Shown here: in pieces, positions 1 through 9,900 of the stretch
Position numbering within the stretch: position 1 is the first letter of the stretch
Layout of the letters: each line of letters starts with the position of its first letter
Assembly: GCA_032718475.1 (NCBI GenBank)
Contig: JAUCBJ010005520.1
Span: 1-64,000 of the forward strand
Direction of reading: 5' to 3'
DNA length: 64,000 bases
DNA from: Nemertoderma westbladi
Taxonomy: Eukaryota > Xenacoelomorpha > Nemertodermatida > Nemertodermatidae
The notes under the pieces: model-generated
Database searches by the model: none
What the model saw: the letters and a program-made list of their open reading frames with translations, nothing else
Told to the model about the DNA's origin: nothing
Program-made: the position numbers and the translations under genes

Positions 1-414
1 TAACTTCGGCGGTTGCTGTGCCGGTAATCCGTGTCTAGCCGCGAATTTCGCAATCTCGCTAACTAAATCCAACTGTCCGCGTCCCTGTTCGGCGGCGTCG
101 TCCAGTCGCTCCCTTCCGCGCGTTGTTCGTCGGTAGGAATTATTAACGGGATCTTCTTCTCGATGTGTCGGAGTCCGTCTAGTCTCCCGTTCTCTCCTCG
201 GTGGTCGATGTTGTCTAGGTTGTTCCAACTCCACGCTGGTTCGTGATCGATCCGACGGTTGCGCTTCGAGTCGCTCTTCGAGTTGAGCTAGTCGGTCCGT
301 TACAGGTCGCATTATTTCGGCGAGTCTGTTGGTGCTGATCGCTTCCGCAGGTTGCAGCGTGGGTTTCTGTTGGGGTGTTTCTCGTGGAGGATTATCAATA
401 TAGGGGTTCGTCGA
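1..414 (-). pseudogene. BEL/Pao-like gag, central segment, open to left edge
   Basis: A minus-strand frame of 138 codons has no stop between a TGA at 415-417 and the window edge. It encodes a proline/glutamine-rich stretch, then a short coiled coil (LAQLEERLEAQ), an arginine-rich acidic/basic mix, and ends at the edge with a short helix followed by LPAQQPPKL. In BEL/Pao gags, a similar LP-x-x-x-PKF stretch directly precedes the DUF1759 gag domain, so that domain probably starts just outside the window. There is no initiating ATG. It is in the same frame as the piece at 562-1107, with TGA codons at 415-417 and 562-564 between them, so it is read as the continuation of the same broken gag. The family call is inferred from architecture, because the diagnostic domain itself is not visible. 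Confidence 0.5.
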
Positions 415-1118
415 TCATTCCTCCCGTTTGTAATCCACTGCCGCTGCCGCTCCAGTACGGAATATTTCCCGTTCCGTCGACTCCGAGTCACTGGATGAAT
501 CGCTGTCGTCCGGATAAGGTGGTTGGTGGGTTCGCGTCCGGCGTATTATTCTTGGTCGAGTTCATCGTGGTCTGGGATCTACGGCTCCTCGTTGTTCGGT
601 AGGCTCGCAAGCCTTCCACGAAGTCGTAGGTCTCGTTAAACATTGGGTGAGAGGTCTAGTAAAAACATCTGAGTTAAGTTCTACTGTAGGTTTATAAATG
701 ACTGGGTTCGCGCAGCACGTCACAGGTTTAACTTGCAATGGTTTACTCACCTGTTTTACTGTCATAAACGCAGGTTCGTCTCTCTCCACAAGTAAACTAC
801 GACTTACTGTAGGTGGACTAGTTATGTTACCTGCTAAAATTGGCGACGAAGTCGCCCTAGGTTGCGGTATTTCCGTCACAACAAACCTGCTACCTTGCGT
901 CGGGCGCACAGGCGTTATTTCCTTAGGTTTCGTAACAAAGACCGGTTTTATCGGAGTCGTGGGTTTGAGCATAGGAATAACTTGGGGAAAACGTTTACAG
1001 TAATCCTCGACGAACTCCTCTCCTCGATCTATCGCTCCCACACTTCCTTCCTCGATTCGCTTCTGGATTCCGCGATATCGAGTCTCCATGCGATCCAGGG
1101 CAGACAAGTCGTGTCCAG
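415..1118 (-). pseudogene. BEL/Pao-like gag, proline-rich segment, broken
   Basis: The minus-strand frame is open from about 1118 to a TGA at 562-564. Its first residues (MxxRYRGIQKRIEEG) carry on a helical region, followed by a low-complexity stretch rich in P, T, V and K (many TKP/PxP motifs). The upstream coiled-coil segment is in another frame, and the switch falls near 1105-1118. Between 562 and 415 no single frame looks clean: one frame gives an acidic serine cluster (DDSDSSSDSES), another a short acidic stretch. A further indel is therefore likely there. The order coiled coil, Pro-rich linker, second coiled coil matches the intact gag at 57180-59771. No catalytic or metal-binding residues are present. 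Assignment as gag rests on this parallel architecture. Confidence 0.5.
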
Positions 1119-1763
1119 TTCGAGTTCGAGGTCCGCTTGCGCGTTCGCTGCCTCGCGCGATCTACGATTCAGTTCGAACTGGAGCTGCATCTCTCTTTCG
1201 CGTCGATCTGCTTCCTGTTGTTGTGCCGCTAACTCCGCTTCCTGTATCGCTAAACGAGCGTTTATTTGTCGCGCCTCCAACTTGGCACGAGCGTCGGATG
1301 CTGCTTTCTTCCGTGCTAACTCAGCTGCGTTTACCGCCGCAACTCGTGCTAACTCGTCGGCTGCCGTCTGTCGTGCTAACTCGTCCGCTGCTGCTGCCGC
1401 GGCCGCTTCTTGCGCCAAGTTTTCCTCCAATCTGCGCATTTCCGAAGCTTCGAATTCGGCTTGGGCCTTGAGTTGCGCAATTCTTGCCTCGTCCTCTCTG
1501 CGCTGTTTTTCTCCTTCGATGGCGATCTGTGCCATCTGTAGTTGCGCTTCTTCCTCGGCGACTTGTTGTCGGCGTGCAACCTCCTGTTGTTGTCGAGTAA
1601 TTCCAGACGCTGTTCTACTAACGTCGCCAACGTTGCCAACGTCGCTCCGTACGCTAACGAACGATCTATCCAGTGGTGGATGTTGGTAGGCTCGCGAGCC
1701 TTCCGTAGTGAGAACTTCCGTCGTCCCTCGCGGTTCGACTTCCAGTTCGTCGATTATAATCAA
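1105..1763 (-). pseudogene. BEL/Pao-like gag, N-terminal Ala/Glu coiled-coil segment
   Basis: The open frame spans 1029-1763 on the minus strand, but the last roughly 25 codons (tryptophan/serine-rich, below about 1105) look out of frame. The first 60 residues are acidic and polar. After them comes a long heptad-like coiled coil rich in E, Q, R and A (QQQEVARRQQVAEEEA, an eight-alanine run, ELARKKAASDARAKLEAR). The frame begins with ATT directly after an AT microsatellite and has no ATG, so it is probably translated as a continuation of the upstream 218-codon ORF after a frame change. The large element has the same layout: a first ORF of 240 codons, then a gag opening with an Ala-rich coiled coil. 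A host coiled-coil protein is possible but less likely given the neighbours. Confidence 0.5.
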
Positions 1764-1797
1764 TATATATATATAATATATATAATATAATCAATAA
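1757..1797. repeat. AT microsatellite between two retroelement ORFs
   Basis: A run of TA/ATA repeats separates the 218-codon ORF from the coiled-coil gag frame. It supplies stop codons in the ORF1 frame and is a likely place for slippage that changed the reading frame. A second TA tract lies upstream at 2599-2622. Confidence 0.8.
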
Positions 1798-2447
1798 TTG
1801 GTCAGCGTTTCCAACCTTCCGTCCAGGCAGTAGAGTTCTTCTTCCTCTTCGGGTTGTAACAACGCGTCCGAAACTGACTCACCTAGCAGTTGGTCAAACT
1901 GCTCCTGTTGAGCCAATCTTATCACCGACTTAAACTGGATAAGGCTTTCTCTCGCACTTACCAATTTATCTACTATCTTTACCTGAGTAAAGTTGTCGCC
2001 ACGCAACTCTGCAAGTTCGTGCAAACCTTTAAGTTTATCTACGGAGGCATGTACCCTACTTTCTATCCTTACCTGTAAGGTGTAGAACTCGTATCTCGAC
2101 ATCGGGGCGGTTAACTCGCGTAAAACGCGAAAACCTTCTCCGAGGTTCCGAGTAATCTGGGCCATGTGTCCTCCTATACTTCTAATAACGTTCTCCTGGC
2201 TTCCAGTCGAACTTACCATGTCCGGTTCCCGCGATCTAGTCTGCGGGACGGTAAGGAAATCTTCGATTCTGCCGTCGCCACGCGTTGCGGCTTCCGGTAT
2301 TTCCGTTCGGGGTACCGGCGACGCAAGCGGTGTGACATCGGTGGAATCTCGGGTTCTCCTTCTCGGTTCGTCTACTGTCGATCTGTCCGGGTCGCACGAG
2401 TCATAGTCGGTAGGTGGGTATCTCGTCGAATGGGGTGTGTCACTCAT
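1791..2447 (-). CDS. First ORF of left BEL/Pao-like element (218 aa, unknown function)
   Basis: An ATG-initiated minus-strand frame of 218 codons. The N-terminal half is disordered, rich in R, D, P, S and T. The C-terminal half (from about residue 90) is predicted helical with regular leucines (GEGFRVLRELTAPMSRYEF, KLKGLHELAEL, DKLVSARESLIQFKSVIRLA) and ends with a five-glutamate acidic patch. It has no zinc finger, signal peptide or membrane segment. In size, position and disordered-then-helical layout it parallels the 240-codon ORF at 59838-60560, although I see no clear residue-level identity. That suggests this BEL/Pao group carries a separate or recoded N-terminal gag module. The function is unknown, and a host gene fragment cannot be excluded. 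Confidence 0.45.
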   Translation of the reverse strand: MSDTPHSTRYPPTDYDSCDPDRSTVDEPRRRTRDSTDVTPLASPVPRTEIPEAATRGDGRIEDFLTVPQTRSREPDMVSSTGSQENVIRSIGGHMAQITRNLGEGFRVLRELTAPMSRYEFYTLQVRIESRVHASVDKLKGLHELAELRGDNFTQVKIVDKLVSARESLIQFKSVIRLAQQEQFDQLLGESVSDALLQPEEEEELYCLDGRLETLTNY

Positions 2448-3775
2448 GTCTTATTATATACGTCAAGTACGGATAATAAAATGTCAAAGTGTCTGAATGT
2501 TGAAGTGTCAAACTTACCTAACCGGTACAAATAAATCAACAAGTCAGAATGTCGAAATGTCAAAATGTCGAAATGTACAAATGTCAAACTTACCTTGATA
2601 TATATATATATCATATATATACCCTAACCGGTACAAATAAACTAACAAGGTATATAATAAAATAAGTAGTAATCTAGCCTACCGGCTAAATTTGTACGAA
2701 TAAGTGAGATAACGGTATACGTTAACAAAATGTAGATCAACAAGTATAAACAATAGGCCAAACAGCAACGTCTAACGGGAAAATAAGTACCAACAACACT
2801 ACTAATAGACAGTGAACCCACAAATTTTGAGTACTACTGTGCTTTCTTAAGTTTGAACGACGCGAGTCGTAAAACTTACGTTCCTTTGATCTTCCAGTCG
2901 TACAAATTCCCAAATACAAACCGGACGTGGGTCTTTCCGTTTTTCGGCGGCGCGGACGAATTTATTGTCTCCCAAACGTTGCGAAAAGCGGTCTAATCCT
3001 CGAAGCGGTCCAGAAATGAGTCCTTGAGTCCTGAAAAGGTCGAAGGTGAGAGTTTTACTTCTACGCTTACGAAAATCTTCCTAGGTACCGATACAAATTG
3101 GTCTTTAAACCCTATGTACCTTTTCAAGTACCGAAAAGTAACACCGCACACACACGGCGTAAAACAAAGTGCTACAAACTAACTGTTAGCTAGTCAAATA
3201 TTAAATACGAAAGTACTAGCTACCCTAAAAGCCTACTGAAGCAGGGGACGTTCTAAATTACTAAATTTACTAACCTTAATTTTTAAATATCTCCTACTTT
3301 CAATAGCTAACAATTCTAAGCTATACTATACGCTAATTTCAGAATTTGTATAATATACTTCCTACTGTAAGGGTCCAGTAGTATACCGCTTACCAGATCC
3401 TAGTAACGATGTATCTTACTATGAGACTCTAGTAATGTATACGGGCTTGTACAGTATCTGACAACAAATCCCAGTCCAGGATATCTAAACAAACAGATAC
3501 AATACACAAACGACTACTGGCGAGGAACAGAGCCTTGTATCTATTCTATGTACGTGAGCGGGTCTAATGCCTACGTACTATACAGAAGGATACCTGTCCT
3601 CTAACCGGTGAGGCAGATGTACAGTTACAGTAACAGACCAAACTCACGGGAAAACAATCCCCGCGCAGCGAATCCTAACTATCACTGACAGTCCTAAATA
3701 CAGTAACTTGCCGCGGTGTGATTTATATGGTTTATATACGAGCTAGTGGGTTAACAGACCTAGCGTAACAACACT

Positions 3776-3881
3776 GACAGTCCTAAATCAGTCGAAAAGG
3801 GGTCGTACCTAAATGTAACAATAACTGATCCCCCTGTACGAAATCAGTCTAAAGGGTCAGGCCTAAATGTAACAATAACTG
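3776..3881 (+). repeat. Short imperfect direct repeat in leader
   Basis: Two adjacent imperfect copies share CCTAAATGTAACAATAACTG preceded by AAATCAGTC-type sequence, the first at about 3790-3830 and the second at 3841-3881. The phrase GACAGTCCTAAAT also occurs upstream near 3688 and 3776, suggesting a decayed local tandem repeat. Confidence 0.6.
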
Positions 3882-3983
3882 CTGGATAGAAATCAACAGT
3901 TTAATAACGAAAGTGAAATACTCCTTATCGCCGCAACTAAATCAGATCCTAATTTTACAAATACAGACAATTTCCACCTAAAG

Positions 3984-4352
3984 TAATGTATAGTGCGCTA
4001 TAGCTAGTAGAACTTTAAGGGCAATATGTTTTAGGGCGTGTGTGTGTGGGTGTGTTACAAATAAAACAATTTCGTGTAATTCCTTTTACTAGGTTTTAGT
4101 GATTTTCTGACTAAATGATACCGTGCGCTAGCTACTAAAATAAACTAGTCGCGTTTGTAGAACTTTATACTCACGAATGACGTCAAAGCTCTCTCCTTCC
4201 TATCCACAACCCAATGGGCAACCACAGTGTTAGTAACTACACCCGTGATCGGCACTAATACCAGATTCTGGTAGTAAGATAAGGAATAGGGGTTAATTGC
4301 TACCGTACGTTAGCTGATCTGGTATACTAATTTAATTCTAGAACTTTGTTGC
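3984..4352 (+). repeat. Three diverged copies of a GCTAGCT...AGAACTTT motif
   Basis: A unit with a GTGCGCTA/GTACGTTAGCT core, followed 15 to 45 bases later by TAGAACTTT, occurs near 3988-4016, 4121-4170 and 4304-4349. The copies differ in spacing and by several substitutions. Function is unknown. They could be remnants of a tandem repeat inside an LTR or leader. Confidence 0.4.
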
Positions 4353-4483
4353 TGCGGTAGTTAGCAGCAATACCTATCAGTACGTGGCAAGGCGCGGTAG
4401 GATATTAATAAAACCTCCCTAGGCCAAGCAGTGTGCCGGTAGCAGAAATACTCCTTGCCTGATCAAATAGCTAACTCCAGACA

Positions 4484-4496
4484 GGGGGGGGGGGGG
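4484..4496 (+). repeat. G13 homopolymer
   Basis: Thirteen consecutive G on the plus strand. With the G20 tract 170 bp away, it creates an artificial poly-proline frame on the minus strand, which should not be read as a protein. Confidence 0.9.
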
Positions 4497-4668
4497 TACT
4501 AATGTACGTTCTACAAAGCGAACCGGTACCAAACAGTCAGTGCTATGAATCACTAAATTATGGAACATATGCTGTCCGTACCTAATATGTACTCGCGTAC
4601 TGACGAATGGCAATAGTTCGCACCTGTAGGAAGTACAGGTTAACCCAGGGGTTCGTAGGACTGACAAA

Positions 4669-4688
4669 GGGGGGGGGGGGGGGGGGGG
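4669..4688 (+). repeat. G20 homopolymer
   Basis: Twenty consecutive G on the plus strand (C20 on the strand presumed transcribed). The exact length is uncertain because such runs are often miscounted in sequencing. Confidence 0.9.
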
Positions 4689-5134
4689 TGTCTGGATATA
4701 ATTATTTGATCCTAAATTTGCGGCGTCCAGTACGGTGTCACGCTTACCCTGATCTATAGGTCTTACGGCGGGCAAGGGCGTCGAACAAAGTCTTACCTTC
4801 TCACAAAGCGGGCGCTGCATAGCAAGTGGAGTATTTCGAAGGGGCAAAGGGGGTGCGCGGTCGATCCAATGTGGGCGCTAGCGTGTTGTGGACATCCCTT
4901 CCCTGCGTTGCTTACGGCCTAACGATCTAGGCTGCCATCTCCCTGATGTTCGGCTGTCCCAAAGTTGGACCAAAAGAAAACATGTCAGGAATTTGCAGTA
5001 TATTTACAGTTTTACAAAGGATTTATCAAACGAAGTTTCAACAAGAAACCGAATAAACTAATTTTACAAAAGTAAGAGTTTTACAAAGTGGTAAGAAGTG
5101 ACATAATATAAGGTGATAACCGAAGGCAAACCGG

Positions 5135-5144
5135 CCTTTTTATA
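5135..5144 (-). promoter_or_regulatory. Leftward Pol II promoter: TATA box with upstream CCAAT boxes
   Basis: On the minus strand the sequence TATAAAAAGG lies at 5144-5135. Upstream of it (higher coordinates) are three CCAAT boxes, seen as ATTGG on the plus strand at 5222-5226, 5338-5342 and 5377-5381, about 80, 195 and 235 bp from the TATA box. Two of them sit inside the 117-bp duplicated unit. A transcript starting about 30 bp downstream would run left into the leader and the gag-like ORFs ending at position 1. The most economical reading is the U3 promoter of the left element's 5' LTR. An unrelated host promoter is possible. Confidence 0.5.
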
Positions 5145-5155
5145 CTAGAAATTGC

Positions 5156-5357
5156 ACATGGAAACTAAACAGAATTTTCCACAGCTTCACAATTGAGCAA
5201 TGAAGTGCTTCGTGCCCTATGATTGGCCCAGCTCATCGTTCAACGCAGTCCGGCCCTTACACTAATCTGGGACATGGAATCCTAACAGAATTTTCCACTG
5301 CCTCACATTTGAGCAATAAGATAATTTATGCCCTATGATTGGCCTGGCTCATCATTC
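5156..5357. repeat. Tandem duplication (about 117-bp period) carrying CCAAT boxes
   Basis: Segments 5156-5241 and 5273-5357 are imperfect copies. Both begin with ACATGGAA, contain CAGAATTTTCCAC and CCCTATGATTGGCC, and end with CTCATC-TTC. Each contains an inverted CCAAT box. Roughly four fifths of the bases match by eye. Duplicated enhancer-like units are typical of LTR U3 regions. Confidence 0.7.
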
Positions 5358-5430
5358 GCTACGCTGTACGCTTCTCATTGGCCTACCAATTAGCACCAAA
5401 CGAAAATAAATGGCCCCAAAATACAAATTT

Positions 5431-5505
5431 CCCGACTGGGATTCGAACTCGTAACCTATGTAATGTAACCAACGCCTTAACCATCTGACCACTACGCCAC
5501 GAGAG
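5431..5505 (-). repeat. tRNA-like sequence (SINE head or tRNA pseudogene)
   Basis: Read on the minus strand, this stretch has a good Pol III A box (TGGCGTAGTGG within 5500-5485), a D-loop-like GTTAAGGC, and a B box (GAGTTCGAATCCC, 5450-5438). The 5' and 3' ends do not pair as an acceptor stem and no CCA-proximal stem is visible, so it is not a functional tRNA. It is more likely the tRNA-derived head of a SINE or an old tRNA pseudogene. The body and tail of a SINE are not recognisable, because the following sequence is the duplicated CCAAT region. Confidence 0.65.
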
Positions 5506-6985
5506 TACCTAAGGGTTTTATGTGTACAAATATGAATAGGCATATTACATTACTGTAACTTAATCAAAATACGTCGGATTTTCGAAAGTTTTTACGTTAA
5601 AGTTAAACTACAAATGCTATCTTATAGTGAAATAATTCATCACCGACTTTTGCAATCTCGTTCGAACGACGTTCCAAAACTTTGGGAAACGAATCTAATT
5701 GGCTGGAGTGGTTTCTATACCAACGAACACCCAATCAAGTTTGTTTCCACGACTTTTGCAATCTCGTTCGAACGACGTTACAAAACTTTGGGAAACAAAT
5801 TTAATTGGCTGGAGTGGTTTCTATACCAAAAAACACCCAATCATGTTTGTTCCCCCGACTTTTGCAATCTCGTTCGAACGACGTTACAAAACTTTGGGAA
5901 ACAAATCTAATTGGCTGGAGTGGTTTCTATACCAAAAAACACCCAATCATGTTTGTTCCCCCGACTTTTGCAATCTCGTTCGAACGACGTTACAAAACTT
6001 TGGGAAACAAATCTAATTGGCTGGAGTGGTTTCTATACCAACAAACACCCAATCAAGTTTGTTTCCACGACTTTTGCAATCTCGTTCGAACGACGTTACA
6101 AAACTTTGGGAAACAAATCTAATTGGCTGGAGTGGTTTCTATACCAAAAAACACCCAATCATGTTTGTTCCCCCGACTTTTGCAATCTCGTTCGAACGAC
6201 GTTACAAAACTTTGGGAAACAAATCTAATTGGCTGGAGTGGTTTCTATACCAACAAACACCCAACCAAGCTTGTTCCCCCGACCTTTGCAAACTCGTTCG
6301 AAAGACTTTACAAAACTCGGGGAAACAAATCTAATTGGCTGGAGTGGTTTCTATACCAACAAACACCCAACCAAGCTTGTTCCCCCGACCTTTGCAAACT
6401 CGTTCGAACGACTTTACAAAACTTTGGGAAACAAATCTAATTGGTTGGAGTGGTTTCTATACCAAAAAACACCCAATCATGTTTGTTCCCCCGACTTTTG
6501 CAATCTCGTTCGTACGACGTTACAAAACTCGGGGAAACAAATCTAATTGGCTGGAGTGGTTTCTATACCAAAAAACACCCAATCATGTTTGTTCCCCCGA
6601 CTTTTGCAATCTCGTTCGAACGACTTTACAAAACTTTGGGAAACAAATCTAATTGGCTGGAGTGGTTTCTATACCAACAAACACCCAACCAAGCTTGTTC
6701 CCCCGACTTTTGCAAACTCGTTCGAACGACGTTACAAAACTTTGGGAAACAAATCTAATTGGCTGGAGTGGTTTCTATACCAAAAAACACCCAATCATGT
6801 TTGTTCCCCCGACTTTTGCAATCTCGTTCGAACGACGTTACAAAACTTTGGGAAACAAATCTAATTGGCTGGAGTGGTTTCTATACCAAAAAACACCCAA
6901 TCATGTTTGTTCCCCCGACTTTTGCAATCTCGTTCGAACGACGTTACAAAACTTTGGGAAACAAATCTAATTGGCTGGAGTGGTT

Positions 6986-9900
6986 TCTAGACCAACAAAC
7001 ACCCAATCATGTTTGTTCCCCCGACTTTTGCAATCTCGTTCGAACGACGTTACAAAACTTTGGGAAACAAATCTAATTGGCTGGAGTGGTTTCTAGACCA
7101 ACAAACACCCAATCATGTTTGTTTCCCCGACTTTTGCAAACTCGTTCGAACGACGTTACAAAACTTTGGGAAACAAATCTAATTGGCTGGAGTGGTTTCT
7201 ATACCAAAAAACACCCAACCAAGCTTGTTCCCCCGACATTTGCAAACTCGTTCGTACGACTTTACAAAACTTTGGGAAACAAATCTAATTGGCTCGAGTG
7301 GTTTCTATACCAACAAACACCCAACCAAGCTTGTTCCCCCGACATTTGCAAACTCGTTCGTACGACTTTACAAAACTTTGGGAAACAAATCTAATTGGCT
7401 GGAGTGGTTTCTATACCAAAAAACACCCAATCATGTTTGTTCCCCCGACTTTTGCAATCTCGTTCGAACGACGTTACAAAACTTTGGGAAACAAATCTAA
7501 TTGGCTGGAGTGGTTTCTATACCAAAAAACACCTAATCATGTTTGTTCCCCCGACTTTTGCAATCTCGTTCGAACGACGTTACAAAACTTTGGGAAACAA
7601 ATCTAATTGGCTGGAGTGGTTTCTATACCAACAAACACCCAACCAAGCTTGTTCCCCCGACCTTTGCAAACTCGTTCGAACGACTTTACAAAACTCGGGG
7701 AAACAAATCTAATTGGCTGGAGTGGTTTCTATACCAAAAAACACCCAATCATGTTTGTTCCCCCGACTTTTGCAATCTCGTTCGAACGACGTTACAAAAC
7801 TTTGGGAAACAAATCTAATTGGCTGGAGTGGTTTCTAGACCAACAAACACCCAATTATGTTTGTTTCCCCGACTTTTGCAAACTCGTTCGAACGACTTTA
7901 CAAAACTCGGGGAAACAAATCTAATTGGCTGGAGTGGTTTCTAGACCAACAAACACCCAATCATGTTTGTTTCCCCGACTTTTGCAAACTCGTTCGAACG
8001 ACTTTACAAAACTCGGGGAAACAAATCTAATTGGCTGGAGTGGTTTCTAGACCAACAAACACCCAATCATGTTTGTTTCCCCGACTTTTGCAATCTCGTT
8101 CGAACGACGTTACAAAACTTTGGGAAACAAATCTAATTGGCTGGAGTGGTTTCTATACCAACAAACACCCAACCAAGCTTGTTCCCCCGACCTTTGCAAA
8201 CTCGTTCGAACGACTTTACAAAACTCGGGGAAACAAATCTAATTGGCTGGAGTGGTTTCTATACCAAAAAACACCCAATCATGTTTGTTCCCCCGACTTT
8301 TGCAAACTCATTCGAACGACTTTACAAAACTTTGGGAAACAAATCTAATTGGCTGGAGTGGTTTCTATACCAACAAACACCCAACCAAGCTTGTTCCCCC
8401 GACCTTTGCAAACTCGTTCGAACGACTTTACAAAACTCGGGGAAACGAATCTAATTGGCTGGAGTGGTTTCTATACCAACAAACACCCAACCAAGCTTGT
8501 TCCGCCGACCTTTGCAATCTCGTTCGAACGACGTTACAAAACTTTGGGAAACAAATCTAATTGGCTGGAGTGGTTTCTATACCAACAAACACCCAATCAA
8601 GTTTGTTTCCACGACTTTTGCAATCTCGTTCGAACGACGTTACAAAACTTTGGGAAACAAATCTAATTGGCTGGAGTGGTTTCTATACCAAAAAACACCC
8701 AATCATGTTTGTTCCCCCGACTTTTGCAATCTCGTTCGAACGACGTTACAAAACTTTGGGAAACAAATCTAATTGGCTGGAGTGGTTTCTATACCAAAAA
8801 ACACCCAATCATGTTTGTTCCCCCGACTTTTGCAATCTCGTTCGAACGACGTTACAAAACTTTGGGAAACAAATCTAATTGGCTGGAGTGGTTTCTAGAC
8901 CAACAAACACCCAATCATGTTTGTTCCCCCGACTTTTGCAATCTCGTTCGAACGACGTTACAAAACTTTGGGAAACAAATCTAATTGGCTGGAGTGGTTT
9001 CTAGACCAACAAACACCCAATCATGTTTGTTTCCCCGACTTTTGCAAACTCGTTCGAACGACGTTACAAAACTTTGGGAAACAAATCTAATTGGCTGGAG
9101 TGGTTTCTATACCAAAAAACACCCAATCATGTTTGTTCCCCCGACTTTTGCAATCTCGTTCGAACGACGTTACAAAACTTTGGGAAACAAATCTAATTGG
9201 CTGGAGTGGTTTCTAGACCAACAAACACCCAATCATGTTTGTTCCCCCGACTTTTGCAATCTCGTTCGAACGACGTTACAAAACTTTGGGAAACAAATCT
9301 AATTGGCTGGAGTGGTTTCTAGACCAACAAACACCCAATCATGTTTGTTTCCCCGACTTTTGCAAACTCGTTCGAACGACGTTACAAAACTTTGGGAAAC
9401 AAATCTAATTGGCTGGAGTGGTTTCTATACCAAAAAACACCCAATCATGTTTGTTCCCCCGACTTTTGCAAACTCGTTCGAACGACTTTACAAAACTCTG
9501 GGATACAAATTTAATTGGCTGGAGTGGTTTCTAGACCAACAAACACCCAATCATGTTTGTTCCCCCGACTTTTGCAATCTCGTTCGAACGACGTTACAAA
9601 ACTTTGGGAAACAAATCTAATTGGCTGGAGTGGTTTCTATACCAACAAACACCCAACCAAGCTTGTTCCCCCGACCTTTGCAATCTCGTTCGAACGACGT
9701 TACAAAACTTTGGGAAACAAATCTAATTGGCTGGAGTGGTTTCTATACCAACAAACACCCAATCAAGTTTGTTTCCACGACTTTTGCAATCTCGTTCGAA
9801 CGACGTTACAAAACTTTGGGAAACAAATCTAATTGGCTGGAGTGGTTTCTATACCAAAAAACACCCAATCATGTTTGTTCCCCCGACTTTTGCAATCTCG

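Larger units (their letters stand above)
2448..5120 (-). other. Non-coding leader / 5' region of left element
   Basis: About 2.7 kb with no convincing coding frame in either strand. It is rich in short TAC/CTA-type words and stop codons. It lies between a leftward promoter (TATA at 5135-5144) and the 218-codon ORF. In the large element, the distance from the putative start site to ORF1 is about 2.2 kb, so this stretch is best read as the untranslated leader and LTR-proximal sequence of the left element. It contains the repeats and G-tracts listed separately. No LTR edge could be defined because the second LTR is outside the window or lost. Confidence 0.4.

Noticed and set aside
698-1689. Plus-strand ORFs opposite the left gag
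   Set aside because: Ser/Cys/Arg-rich compositions typical of the antisense of Ala/Glu coiled-coil coding DNA.
4419-4847. Proline-rich protein on the minus strand
   Set aside because: The poly-proline runs are just the G13 and G20 homopolymers, and the rest has no protein-like composition.
5352-5543. 63-codon minus-strand ORF
   Set aside because: It is the translation of the tRNA-like sequence and its flank.
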